From NCBI RefSeq assembly GCF_012927305.1, contig NZ_JABBGH010000003.1:682001-746000 (forward strand): a stretch of 64,000 nt of DNA. Reading direction: 5' to 3'. The notes beneath the pieces were generated by a model. It ran no database searches. It was not told the origin of the DNA and saw only the letters and a program-made list of their open reading frames with translations. The translations under genes and the position numbers were made by a program. This DNA is from Hymenobacter polaris (lineage in GTDB: Bacteria > Bacteroidota > Bacteroidia > Cytophagales > Hymenobacteraceae). The first letter of the stretch is position 1, and each line of letters starts with the position of its first letter. Shown piece after piece: positions 55,477-63,961 of this stretch.

Positions 55477-56807
55477 TGGTCTACGGCGGCATACCAGAGC
55501 TGTTGATACTCGGGGCGGCGCACCAATTCGTAATTAGCAGGGGCTAAGGTAGTGGGGCGGGCGCGGAAGGTGAAGGTGACGGCCTCGCCCAGGTGCCCGG
55601 CGTGGTCGTAGTGCCAGTGCTCTTCGCCAGTGGGTCGGCTCACGCGCTGCGGCGGGCCCAGCACCACGTACAGTAGGCCGCGGTCGGTGCGCCAACCGGG
55701 TTTGTGGCCGCTAAACAGCTCGTTGGCCGCCGTGATGCGGCCGTAGTAGCTGCGAATAAGGCGGCGCGCGCGCTCCTGGTCGCCGCCCGCCGCCCGCAGC
55801 CAGAACCGGTCCACGGCGCGCTTGGGGTCGGGCGCCGTGGCCAGCTCGCGCCGCTCAGTGGCCGAAGTCAGGTATAGCAAGTTCTCAATCAGCTCGCTGG
55901 CCGTGGTGTGGCCTGGAAAGTCGGCGCGCGTCACGAGCAGCGGCACGGTGCGGACCGGCTCGCCCCCTAGGCCCCCCACCTTGAGCGCCAGCAGGCCCGG
56001 CTGGGCAAAGCGCAGCAGCGTGCCCGCCGCCACCGGAGCGGCCGACGAGTCAAGTACGGCCAGCGTGCGCGGCGCAGCGGGCTGGGTGCGCGGGTCGGTG
56101 AAGGGGGGCAGGGCGGCGGCCCCGGTAGGGTAGCGCCGCCAGCGCACGGGCTCGCTAAGGCCAAATGTGGCTACCGCTACGCCCTCGCTGGCCCGCACGT
56201 AGGGCCGGTCGAGGATAAGACCCGTCGAGTCAAGCAAGATGAAGGGCCGGGCCAGGCGCTCGGCCGAAAGGGGCAGCCAGGCAGTGGTGGCGGGGGCTTC
56301 GGCGGCGGGCGCGGCGGCGGGGCTAGGGGCGGCCGAAGCAGCAGCGGGCGCGCTGCTGGCCACGGCGGCCGGGGCAGCGCCAACTGGCCCTAGGCTCACC
56401 TGCAGCACCTGGCCGGGCGCCAAGCGGGCCGCTGCTACCGCCGCCGTCAATACCTGCACGGGCGCGCTGGAATCGCTGCCGGGATAGGGGCGCAGCGCCC
56501 GCGTTTCCTCCCATAGCGGCTGGGCGGCGTCGTAGCCGCTCCAGGCGGCGAGGCGCAGCTGCAGCGCCGCGGAACCCGATGCCGGCGCGGCGTGGTTTAG
56601 GAACACGCGGAGGCTATCGCCCTCGCGGCGCAGGACGGGGGCCAGGTGCGCGACCGGGGCCCGGTAATAGCTCGCAAAATCGGGCGGGGCGGCCAAGCGC
56701 GGGCTGGCCGCCTGTCCCGGCCAGCTGGCGCCGCCTACCCCTAGGGCCACCGCCGCCAACTTCCGCCGGGCGGCTCCGTAATTTGCCAATCCTTTCCAGA
56801 TGCTCAT
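55449..56807 (-). CDS. GWxTD domain protein
   Basis: With the ATG giving MSIWKGLANYGAARRKLAAVALG, the protein has 452 residues and a signal-like N-terminus. The middle is Ala/Pro-rich. The C-terminal part holds FWLRAAGGDQERARRLIRSYYGRITAANELFSGHKPGWRTDRGLLYVVLGPP, the GWxTD signature (GWRTD). Function of the family is unknown. Its ATG overlaps the divergent DUF4834 start by 8 bp. Its end overlaps rlmB by 28 bp. Confidence 0.88.
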   Translation of the reverse strand: MSIWKGLANYGAARRKLAAVALGVGGASWPGQAASPRLAAPPDFASYYRAPVAHLAPVLRREGDSLRVFLNHAAPASGSAALQLRLAAWSGYDAAQPLWEETRALRPYPGSDSSAPVQVLTAAVAAARLAPGQVLQVSLGPVGAAPAAVASSAPAAASAAPSPAAAPAAEAPATTAWLPLSAERLARPFILLDSTGLILDRPYVRASEGVAVATFGLSEPVRWRRYPTGAAALPPFTDPRTQPAAPRTLAVLDSSAAPVAAGTLLRFAQPGLLALKVGGLGGEPVRTVPLLVTRADFPGHTTASELIENLLYLTSATERRELATAPDPKRAVDRFWLRAAGGDQERARRLIRSYYGRITAANELFSGHKPGWRTDRGLLYVVLGPPQRVSRPTGEEHWHYDHAGHLGEAVTFTFRARPTTLAPANYELVRRPEYQQLWYAAVDQWRNPLSVR

Positions 56808-57111
56808 GGGCTTCACGCTGTCGCTGCTGCTGTTTTTCCTCCTTGTACGGTATGTGCTGCCGCGGGTGCTGCGCGCGGTGCTCGGCAGCTTCGTGCGGCA
56901 GCAGGTGCACAAGGCCCAGCAAGGCGGCGGCTTCCCGCCCGGCTTCGACCCTAGGGGTGGCTTTAGCGGCTTTCAGCCGCCGCGCCCGGCCGGCCCGCCG
57001 CCCACCGCGCCCGGCCAGGTGCGCGTCGAGTACGTGCCGCCCCAGGCTAAGGAAGCGCGCCAGGGCGAGTTTAAGGGCGGGGAGTACGTGGACTTTGAGG
57101 AGGTGAAATAG
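56800..57111 (+). CDS. DUF4834 family small membrane protein
   Basis: The 103-residue protein has one N-terminal membrane helix (MGFTLSLLLFFLLVRYVLPRVLRAVLGSFV), a Gly/Pro-rich middle, and the conserved C-terminal GEFKGGEYVDFEEVK that I associate with DUF4834. Function unknown. ATG 56800 or 56806 can serve as start; GTAATTTG (56778-56785) may be its -7 element. It overlaps opposite-strand genes at both ends: GWxTD by 8 bp and the next gene by 41 bp. Confidence 0.8.
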   Translation: MLMGFTLSLLLFFLLVRYVLPRVLRAVLGSFVRQQVHKAQQGGGFPPGFDPRGGFSGFQPPRPAGPPPTAPGQVRVEYVPPQAKEARQGEFKGGEYVDFEEVK

Positions 57112-57595
57112 CGGGCGCGCCAATCACTGCTGGCGTCAGCCAGCCGGCTTGATTGAGGGCCTGCCGGCGTTCGGTGTACACCGTGCCGTTTACCAAAGCA
57201 AATTCATCTAGGGCTGGTTGGCTCACGCCACCGTTTTGCAGTAGGCGCGCCGCGTAGAGCGTGCGGGCCACCATCACCGGCAGGCTGGAAAAAACCGAAG
57301 GGCGCGGAGTTTCCACGATGGTGCGCGACTTTAAAAACACGTACTGCAAGTATAAATGGGCGTTGTTGATGCTACCCGTTTGCCGCAGCGCCGGGTCGCT
57401 CAGTTCCATCTCCTTCACTACCAGCAGGCGCTCGTTTTGCAAGGAGCTGATGTAGAGGGAGGTGTAGCCGTCAGACTCGAACTTTAGATACGGTTGCCCG
57501 TCCACCGTTACAACGTCGCGCTTCATGGCAAACCGTTGGGCAAAGCCGCGGCTTGCTAGCGCCAGCAGAGTTAGCGCAAGTAGGATAGGTTTCAT
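57071..57595 (-). CDS. Hypothetical secreted protein
   Basis: The 174-residue protein has a signal peptide (MKPILLALTLLALASRGFAQ). YLKFESDGYTSLYISSLQNERLLVVKEMELSDP and YLQYVFLKSRTIVETP suggest a small beta-rich domain. The Pro/Arg-rich tail overlaps the DUF4834 gene by 41 bp on the other strand. No family recognised. It lies 60 bp upstream of no same-strand gene start, so it is probably transcribed alone. Confidence 0.7.
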   Translation of the reverse strand: MKPILLALTLLALASRGFAQRFAMKRDVVTVDGQPYLKFESDGYTSLYISSLQNERLLVVKEMELSDPALRQTGSINNAHLYLQYVFLKSRTIVETPRPSVFSSLPVMVARTLYAARLLQNGGVSQPALDEFALVNGTVYTERRQALNQAGWLTPAVIGAPAISPPQSPRTPRP

Positions 57596-57655
57596 GGAAA
57601 AGGATAAGTGGTACGCTGGCTACTGCTCAAAACCCATGCCGCGACCCGAGATAAC

Positions 57656-60319
57656 TTAAAATCCTAGCCCCAGCCGTAGCCCGGTATTGGCGCCAATGCT
57701 TTGTTCGTTTGAGCCGCCCTGCAGGCGGGTGAAGAAGTCAATCCGCCCCAGGCCAAAAATATGCTCGATGCCCGCGCCCAGCTCCAGGTAGTTGCCGGCG
57801 GTGGGCGTGTAGAGGTAGTTGAAGGTGAAGACCTCCTGCCACTTGAGGCGGCGCAGCAGCGGCACCTTGTTGAAGATGAAGCCGTTGAAATGGTGGTTGT
57901 AGTGACCCTCCACGTAGCGGCCGCGGGTGCTGTACTGGTAGTAGTCGAGCAGCTGAAACTGGTTGAAGTCGGCGGCCAGCAGGGTGCGGTTGCCCGAGAA
58001 ATGGTGGTAGTCGGCAAACGTAAGGCCCTCCTGCTTGCCTACGAAGCCGCCCACGACGAGCTGGCCGGTGCTGGTGCCCAGCAGCCCCAGCTGCTGCGCG
58101 TGGCGCACCGAGCCCCGCAGCAGCAAGTAGCGCACGTCGGCCCCCAGCAGGTGCGGCACCCCTATGTACCCCTGCACGTTGAAAGTGGGCCAGCGCGAGC
58201 CTAGGTTGAACTTGCCATCGGGCCGCGTGATGTAGCGCTGGCCGGGCCGGTAAGTGAGGCTGAGGCCCACAGCAGCGGCGTTGCTTTGGCCAAAACCCAG
58301 GCCCTCAGCCGGCGCCTCGGCGGCGGTGGGCAGGTTGGGGGTGAAGGCGCGGCCGAGCACGTCGTGCCAGAGGTAGTTGCTGGTATTGAACAGCTCGGTG
58401 CGGCGGAAGTAGCTGGCGGCGGCCCGCACCGTGAGGCCGTTCAGGGGCTCCCAGAAGTAGCTTAGCTCGGCGCCCTCGCGGCGGTAGAGCTTGGCGTAGT
58501 TGCGGTTGGCCAGCAGCGAGTACACCGAGTTGATGAAGGGCGTGAGCTGCGAGTTGCGGTCGAAATTCTCGATGGTGCGGCCCGCCACTAGGCCCACTTG
58601 CCGCAGCTTCACCGCATCGAGCTGCCAGTTCACGCTCAGGCTGGGTTGTAGCTGCCGGTTCTGGAAGCCGTAGCGCAGGGTGGGCTCTAGCGTCACAAAG
58701 CGGCGGGTAGTGGTGCGCTGGGTGTAGGTGGCCTGGGCGTTCAGCACGTAGCCCTCTACCGTGTTGTATTGCAGCTCGTTAAATATCGGCTGCACCGTAA
58801 GGCTGCGCTTGGCAAAGGTGTTGAGGCGGGTGTAGCCGGTGAGCAGCAGCTTGGTGGGCGTAAACTCGTTGCGCTTGCGGTCGAGCGAGTCCTGGTAGGG
58901 GCGCGAGTTGCGGATTACCTCGCTGCTGTCTTTTTTGTGGTAGTCCAGCCTTTCTTCGGCCGTGAGGGGTACCGGGCGCACCTGGGCCCAGTAGCTGCTG
59001 TCGCGCTCGTTGGCATCTTTGTCAATCAGTTGCACCTCGCCGCGCTTGAGCTGCCCTAGGGGGTCTTGGCGCACCGAGTCGCGGCGGGCGGCTTTCACCT
59101 GGCGGCGCACCTGCCGGCTCAGGCCGCTGAGGTCGGGCCGGTCGCGCTTTATCTGGCGGGTCAGCTCCTTTGTGGTTACGGGCGCCACATCGGCCGGGGC
59201 GGCGGGCGCCGTGGCCAGCGCGGCGGGCGGGGCCGGGTAGGTAGGCACCACGTTGTTGTAGCCCGAAAATACGGCCGTGATGTAGCCCACGCCCTTAAAC
59301 CCTAGGCCACTGCCATTGAGCGTAAGGCGCTGCGACTGAATGACCCACACGTGCGGCACGCCCGGCGCGGGCGCAAACAATTGCTCGATGTGCAGCTCAT
59401 CGACGTAGTTGAGCTGGGCGGCCTTGGTGAGCCGCAGGTCGATGGAGTGCAGCCGCCACGAGCCGTCTACCACGTAGATGAAGCCCGTAAAGGCCGGGTC
59501 GGTGGGCCGGCGCGGCGTCACGCGAATCTTGTGAATCAGCTCGCCATTCTGCTGGCTGCTGCCCACCAACTCGTAAGTGTAAAACAAAAACGAGTTACTG
59601 GCAATCGGCGATACGAAGCCGCGCTCCGAAAACCCCGATTTCACCAGGTTGCTGTAGAAGCTGAGCCCCCGCCCCGCGCTGGCCCTATTGAAGCTGAAGC
59701 CCCTGGAGTCGCCGCTGACCCTGGAGGAAATCATGCGCTCCTTGATGACGTCGGGCTGGGTGAAGGAGATGTCCGATAGGCTTTCGGAGAGGTAGAAGAT
59801 ACCCGGCTTCAAATCGGGTCCTACCTTGATGATACCTAAGATTTTGCCCGGCGTTTCGAGCAGGCGTCCTAGGCTCTTGATGTAGATGCGGGCTCGGAAG
59901 GCCGCCACCTCGCGCTGGTGGTAGGCGCGCCACTGCTGCGCGTGCTGAATAATGGCGTAGGCCGGGTCGCGGTCCGAGCCGCGCACCGTCACCTCATTCA
60001 GTGAATACGCTTCGGGGGCCAGGGCCACGTTGAGCACCAGGGTCGAGTCGCCGGCCGGCACGCGCACGGCCTCGGTGCGGGGCCGGTAGCCTACGTATTG
60101 AAACACCAACTGGTACTGGCCCGCCGGCAGCGACAGCTGGTACTGGCCCTGGTCGTTGGAACCGGTGCTGGTAGCGGTGCCGCGCACGGCCACGTTAGCA
60201 AAGGGCAGGGCCTCGCCGCTAGCCCCGCTAATGCGACCCTTGATGATGCCCGCCCGCGCCGCACCGCTACTAAGCAGCAGCAGGGCTAGGAACCAGCTGA
60301 TTCGATGCAAAATGCTCAT
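57656..60319 (-). CDS. DUF5686 / carboxypeptidase-regulatory-like outer-membrane protein
   Basis: I use the ATG giving MSILHRISWFLALLLLSSG; the longer frame adds 64 non-conserved residues. The 887-residue protein has a signal peptide and a CarboxypepD_reg-like domain (GIIKGRISGASGEALPFANVAVRGTATSTGSNDQGQYQLSLPAGQYQLVFQYVGYRP). The long DUF5686 region starts around YAIIQHAQQWRAYHQREVAAFRARIYIKSLGR. The C-terminal half alternates like a beta-barrel and ends GANTGLRLGLGF. No TonB plug domain is seen. Function unknown, probably outer membrane. Confidence 0.9.
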   Translation of the reverse strand: MSILHRISWFLALLLLSSGAARAGIIKGRISGASGEALPFANVAVRGTATSTGSNDQGQYQLSLPAGQYQLVFQYVGYRPRTEAVRVPAGDSTLVLNVALAPEAYSLNEVTVRGSDRDPAYAIIQHAQQWRAYHQREVAAFRARIYIKSLGRLLETPGKILGIIKVGPDLKPGIFYLSESLSDISFTQPDVIKERMISSRVSGDSRGFSFNRASAGRGLSFYSNLVKSGFSERGFVSPIASNSFLFYTYELVGSSQQNGELIHKIRVTPRRPTDPAFTGFIYVVDGSWRLHSIDLRLTKAAQLNYVDELHIEQLFAPAPGVPHVWVIQSQRLTLNGSGLGFKGVGYITAVFSGYNNVVPTYPAPPAALATAPAAPADVAPVTTKELTRQIKRDRPDLSGLSRQVRRQVKAARRDSVRQDPLGQLKRGEVQLIDKDANERDSSYWAQVRPVPLTAEERLDYHKKDSSEVIRNSRPYQDSLDRKRNEFTPTKLLLTGYTRLNTFAKRSLTVQPIFNELQYNTVEGYVLNAQATYTQRTTTRRFVTLEPTLRYGFQNRQLQPSLSVNWQLDAVKLRQVGLVAGRTIENFDRNSQLTPFINSVYSLLANRNYAKLYRREGAELSYFWEPLNGLTVRAAASYFRRTELFNTSNYLWHDVLGRAFTPNLPTAAEAPAEGLGFGQSNAAAVGLSLTYRPGQRYITRPDGKFNLGSRWPTFNVQGYIGVPHLLGADVRYLLLRGSVRHAQQLGLLGTSTGQLVVGGFVGKQEGLTFADYHHFSGNRTLLAADFNQFQLLDYYQYSTRGRYVEGHYNHHFNGFIFNKVPLLRRLKWQEVFTFNYLYTPTAGNYLELGAGIEHIFGLGRIDFFTRLQGGSNEQSIGANTGLRLGLGF

Positions 60320-60413
60320 ACAGGAAGAAAAACCGGCGCGTCTGTCCGGCAAGTTAGCGGTCATTACCCTGCTGGCGGGCGCTGCTGGCTGCCCGCCGAG
60401 CAGTAGTGAGCAC

Positions 60414-60446
60414 GAAAAAGGGCCGCCCATCGGGCGGCCCTTTCGG
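60414..60446 (-). terminator. Intrinsic terminator of ferritin-like pair 3
   Basis: AAAGGGCCGCCC / GGGCGGCCCTTT around a 3-nt loop, with T5 on the minus-strand reading, 28 bp past the stop. Confidence 0.9.
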
Positions 60447-60470
60447 GTAGCAGCCAACGTAGCCGGCGCG

Positions 60471-61430
60471 CTAAAACAGCGTGCTGGTGGACACGGTGAA
60501 GCCGCGGGCAATCGCCGACACCGTAGTCACGTCCAGGCCCTCGTCGAAGGCTTCGGAGTAAGCCGAGCTGGGGAAGCTGCTGGTATTGGGCAGGGTGGTG
60601 CCGGAGAGGGTAACGCCCCCCTGGCTGACGTTGTCTTCGGCCGGGAACGATACGCCGGTGGCCAGGCCAGTGGCATTGCCGGCGCCGTACACGGGGGCCG
60701 TGTAGGTAGCGGCCGGGCCGCCGTTGTCGGTGCCCGAAATCCAGCTCTTGGGCTTGGCATCGTAGGGCGAAGCGGCTGCACCCTGCGAAGGAGTGGTGCT
60801 GCTGGCGCCCGCGCGCCGCATTTCGCGGATGTGCGAGGCGTGGCGCGCTTCCACCGAGTGGATGTTAAGCGCGGCCGTGAGCACGGTCTTGTTGGCCATC
60901 ACCGAGGCTAGGGGGGCAGCGCCCTTGTAAGCGCGCACGCCCGTGTCCTCAAATGCTTGCGCCAGGGCCAGGTACGTGGCGGGGTTGGTGCGCCAGTCGG
61001 CAAAGGGGCCGGTTTGGGTGCCGCGGCCGCCCGAGTAGTCGAACTGGGCCGCCGTGGGGTCAGCAATGGCGTTGGTGCCCAGCACGCCGCGCAGGAAGGC
61101 AACGTGTTTGGCCTCGTCGGTAGCAATGGTAGCCAGGGCGCTCAGGTTGATGCTGCTGAGGCCGCTGAGCACCGTGCGCTGCTGGTAGAAGTACATTTCC
61201 AGGTACTCCAGCTTAAGGGCAAAGTTGAGTACGTCGTTCACGGCCACGCCGGCCGGGGTTTGCGCGTAGGCCTTGTTAAACACTGCTCCCACGAACATGG
61301 GTAGTGCTGCGGCTGCTAACTTCTGGCCCACGCCGCTCATGTGCTTGAACACCCGGCGGCGCGAATCGAGGCGCTCGTACACCTCGGGGTCAACTTTTTC
61401 GATGTCCGAAAGTATGTTTAGAAAATTCAT
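60471..61430 (-). CDS. Exported ferritin-like domain protein (pair 3, second gene)
   Basis: The 319-residue protein is a close paralog of the 3157-4176 product. The first 90 residues differ at only a few positions (LSDIEKVDPEVYERLDSRRRVFKHMSGVGQKL). The core has LKLEYLEMYFYQQRTVL, DEAKHVAFL, AFEDTGVRAYKGAAP and HSVEARHASHIREMRRAG. The DNA is nearly identical to pair 1 over more than 100 bp, though 57 kb apart. It lies 33 bp after its lipoprotein partner. Confidence 0.87.
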   Translation of the reverse strand: MNFLNILSDIEKVDPEVYERLDSRRRVFKHMSGVGQKLAAAALPMFVGAVFNKAYAQTPAGVAVNDVLNFALKLEYLEMYFYQQRTVLSGLSSINLSALATIATDEAKHVAFLRGVLGTNAIADPTAAQFDYSGGRGTQTGPFADWRTNPATYLALAQAFEDTGVRAYKGAAPLASVMANKTVLTAALNIHSVEARHASHIREMRRAGASSTTPSQGAAASPYDAKPKSWISGTDNGGPAATYTAPVYGAGNATGLATGVSFPAEDNVSQGGVTLSGTTLPNTSSFPSSAYSEAFDEGLDVTTVSAIARGFTVSTSTLF

Positions 61431-61463
61431 ATTGCTAGCGATAAGGAAGTGAGAACTGGCGAC

Positions 61464-62687
61464 TTAGAAGGTACCGGGGTTGGCGATTTTCGAGCCGATG
61501 GCCAGGTAGGTGTTGGCAACGGCTACCACGTCGTTCGGCGCCTTGGAAATCTCCAGGCTGTCGCTGGTGATGATGTCGCTGCCTACGAAGGTGGCTTCCG
61601 ACAACAGGTCGCGAATGAGCGCCGCGTGGCGGGCTTCTACCGACACGATTTTGCCAGCAACAAGTAGGTAGGCGGGAGTGGTGATGTACTGGCCCGCGCC
61701 ATTGTAGGCGGCTACCCCTAGGTCCTCAAAAGCTTTGGCAGCCCCGAGCACCGAGGCGCGCGTGCCAAAGTTGATGCTCGAAAAATCGGGCGTCAGGTCT
61801 TTGAGCGGCGTAGCGCCAGCGGCCGTAATGGCCGCCTTTAGGAAGTCGCGGTGAATTACTTCGTGGTAGTAGAGGTCGTCGAGCACCGCCTTTTCGGTGG
61901 CGGTGGCAATGCCGGTATAGTAGGCACCCGCGCGTACCTGGGTATAGAAGGCGGCTTCGAGCTGCTCGAGGGCGTAGGCGTAGTTGAGCACGCCGGCGTC
62001 GCCGGTACCCACGCTCACGGTGCTCGACAAAATCGTGAGGACTACGGTAGACGGGTTGTTATTCGTGCCGAAGGGGTTGGTAACGAATACCGTAGCGGCG
62101 CCCGCCGCCAGGCCAGTCGGAAGGGTAAACGTGAGGCTAGTGGCCGTGGGCGTGCCCACAATGGTACCCGCCGTGCCGGTACCCGTCGTGGTGCCGGCAG
62201 GCCTGACGCTTACCGTGGTAACGTTGGCCAGGAAAGTGCCCGTAATCGTAACCTGGGATCCTGGCAGCGCGCTAGTGGGCGAAATGCTGGTGATGGTGGG
62301 CGCCGTGGGCGATATGTTGTAGGCGCTGGTGGTGACGGAGCCCCCCGGCGTTACAATAGTAATGGGACCGGTGGCAGCCCCGCCGCCGGGCACCACAAAC
62401 GTGATAGTAGTATCGTTAACGACTAGAAACGAGACAGGTGCATTGTTCAGCGTTACGGACGTGGCACCCGTAAAGCCGGAGCCCGTGATAGTAACCGTAG
62501 TACCCCCCACGGCGTTGGCCGGGCTGAAGCTAGTGAAAGTAGGGGCGGGAACGGTCGTATCGTCCTTCTTGCAGCCAGCCAGCCACAAGCTACCAACTAC
62601 AACACTGGCGCCAGAATAACGGAGAAAGGAGCGCCGCGAAGCAGAATCGGCCGGCCGCAAACGGATAGGGGGTAGGTTTTGAGACAT
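61464..62687 (-). CDS. Tat lipoprotein with two IPT/TIG domains and a ferritin-like domain (pair 3, first gene)
   Basis: The 407-residue protein has a clear Tat motif (SRRSFLRYSG) and lipobox (LAGC). Two IPT/TIG beta-sandwich domains follow: FTSFSPANAVGGTTVTITGSGFTGATSVTLN (about 50-125) and ITSISPTSALPGSQVTITGTFLANVTTVSV (about 130-215). The C-terminal half is the ferritin-like domain (YALEQLEAAFY, HEVIHRDFL, FEDLGVAAYNGAG, SVEARHAALIRDL), very similar to the 4221-4943 product. The IPT domains are absent from the other two pairs, so the N-terminal part has been exchanged or inserted. Confidence 0.88.
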   Translation of the reverse strand: MSQNLPPIRLRPADSASRRSFLRYSGASVVVGSLWLAGCKKDDTTVPAPTFTSFSPANAVGGTTVTITGSGFTGATSVTLNNAPVSFLVVNDTTITFVVPGGGAATGPITIVTPGGSVTTSAYNISPTAPTITSISPTSALPGSQVTITGTFLANVTTVSVRPAGTTTGTGTAGTIVGTPTATSLTFTLPTGLAAGAATVFVTNPFGTNNNPSTVVLTILSSTVSVGTGDAGVLNYAYALEQLEAAFYTQVRAGAYYTGIATATEKAVLDDLYYHEVIHRDFLKAAITAAGATPLKDLTPDFSSINFGTRASVLGAAKAFEDLGVAAYNGAGQYITTPAYLLVAGKIVSVEARHAALIRDLLSEATFVGSDIITSDSLEISKAPNDVVAVANTYLAIGSKIANPGTF

Positions 62688-62716
62688 GAAAAAAAGGATG
62701 GTGATAGGTAGGCTTT

Positions 62717-62736
62717 CCTGCGTAAATCTACGCAGG
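62717..62736. promoter_or_regulatory. Palindrome in the pair 3 upstream region
   Basis: Perfect 8-bp arms with a 4-bp centre, about 30 bp before the ATG. This position suits a repressor site or a hairpin in the mRNA leader. Confidence 0.35.
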
Positions 62737-62845
62737 CACTTGTTAACATAGATTTAGCGTGAGGACCTCACTCACCGCCGGGATTTAAGTAGGTGAGCAG
62801 CTAAATATTCAGCTAATCTACAGTAAAGCGCCGCTAAACTACTCG

Positions 62846-62862
62846 GATTAATTGAATTAATC
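62846..62862. promoter_or_regulatory. Palindrome GATTAAT-TGA-ATTAATC
   Basis: Perfect 7-bp arms with a 3-bp centre. The ATTAATC half also occurs in the CGATTAATCG palindrome upstream of pair 1 (4975-4984), hinting at a shared regulator. Confidence 0.35.
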
Positions 62863-63016
62863 GGCTTCCGGGCCGCTGCCGCCAAAATAATGAACGACCC
62901 ACCTGGCAACTGGGGCTGGCATGGCAACGCACCTAGGCAAATGGACGCACTATGTAACGAGCAAAAGCGGCCGACTACCAGTGATGGACTGGGTTAAAGC
63001 TAAATTGCACAGACCT

Positions 63017-63919
63017 TTACTGTGCAGGTTTGTGGGAGGTGCGCCGGGCGCTGTACCAGGCATTGAGCGCCACGCCCAGCAGCACTACGGCCATGCCGAT
63101 GTAGGTGGATAGCTTAATTTTTTCCCCGAAAAACCATGTTCCAAACGCCGCCGCGTACACCAGGCCCAGGTAGTCGAGGGCCGCGATGCCGGCCGCCTGC
63201 TTGCCGTGCTGGTAGCTTTTGGTAACGCACCAGAGCGCCGCCTGGGTAAACACGCCCACGGCCACTAGCCATAGCCAGTCGGCGCCCTGCGGCGTGTGCC
63301 AGTTGAAGCATGTCCAGACGGCCGCGATGGGCAGGGTAACTGCCTGAAAATAAAAGATAACTACCAGCGAGTTTTCCTTGGTACCGATGCGGCTATTGAA
63401 CACGTAGCTTAGGCCCGAAGTAGCCGCCGCACCTAGCCCTAGGGCCACGCCCGCCCAGCCCAGCCCGCTAAAGCCCTGCGCCACCGCCACGCCACCCAGC
63501 GAAATGCCGAAGAACACCCACTGCCAGGGCCGCACCGGCTGCCCCAGCAGCCAGATGCCCGCTACCGCCGTGAACACTGGCCCTAGGTACTGCAGCGTCA
63601 CGGCCGGGGCCAGCGGCAGCTGCTTGATGGTGAGGAAGCCCAGCACCAGCGCCGCCGCGCCCGCCAGCCCACGCAGCAGCAGGTCGGGCAGCTGGGCGCG
63701 TTGGCCCCAGGGCGGCACCCCCAGCCAGCGCAACTGCCCTAGGGTGAGGGCCAGGGAAATAACCGAGCGAAAAAGAATGATTTCGACGGCCGGCAAGTCG
63801 GGCAGCTTTTTAATGCCGATGTTGACCAGCGCGAACAGCAGCGTAGCCGCCAGCATGTAGAATACCGGCGCGAGAGGAGATTTTTTCAACGATTGAGAAC
63901 CAAGGCGTGTTCTGGTCAA
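63017..63919 (-). CDS. DMT-superfamily (EamA) transporter
   Basis: The 300-residue protein has about ten membrane helices and two EamA repeats. The first has FYMLAATLLFALVNIGIKKLPDLPAVEIILFRSVISLALTL and PLAPAVTLQYLGPVFTAVAGIWLLGQP. The second has AGIAALDYLGLVYAAAFGTWFFGEKIKLSTYIGMAVVLLGVALN. Such proteins export small metabolites; the substrate is unknown. The start is uncertain: TTG at 63919 or TTG at 63889. Confidence 0.87.
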   Translation of the reverse strand: MTRTRLGSQSLKKSPLAPVFYMLAATLLFALVNIGIKKLPDLPAVEIILFRSVISLALTLGQLRWLGVPPWGQRAQLPDLLLRGLAGAAALVLGFLTIKQLPLAPAVTLQYLGPVFTAVAGIWLLGQPVRPWQWVFFGISLGGVAVAQGFSGLGWAGVALGLGAAATSGLSYVFNSRIGTKENSLVVIFYFQAVTLPIAAVWTCFNWHTPQGADWLWLVAVGVFTQAALWCVTKSYQHGKQAAGIAALDYLGLVYAAAFGTWFFGEKIKLSTYIGMAVVLLGVALNAWYSARRTSHKPAQ

Positions 63920-63961
63920 CGCCGGGTACCCGAACTTCGTTGCCCGCCGCCCAGCCCGCTC

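Larger units (their letters stand above)
62688..63016. other. Intergenic region upstream of ferritin-like pair 3
   Basis: About 330 bp without a gene. It contains three short palindromes: CCTGCGTA-AATC-TACGCAGG (62717-62736), GTGAGG-A-CCTCAC (62759-62771) and GATTAAT-TGA-ATTAATC (62846-62862). These are candidate regulator sites for pair 3. No convincing TAnnTTTG was found. Confidence 0.55.
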
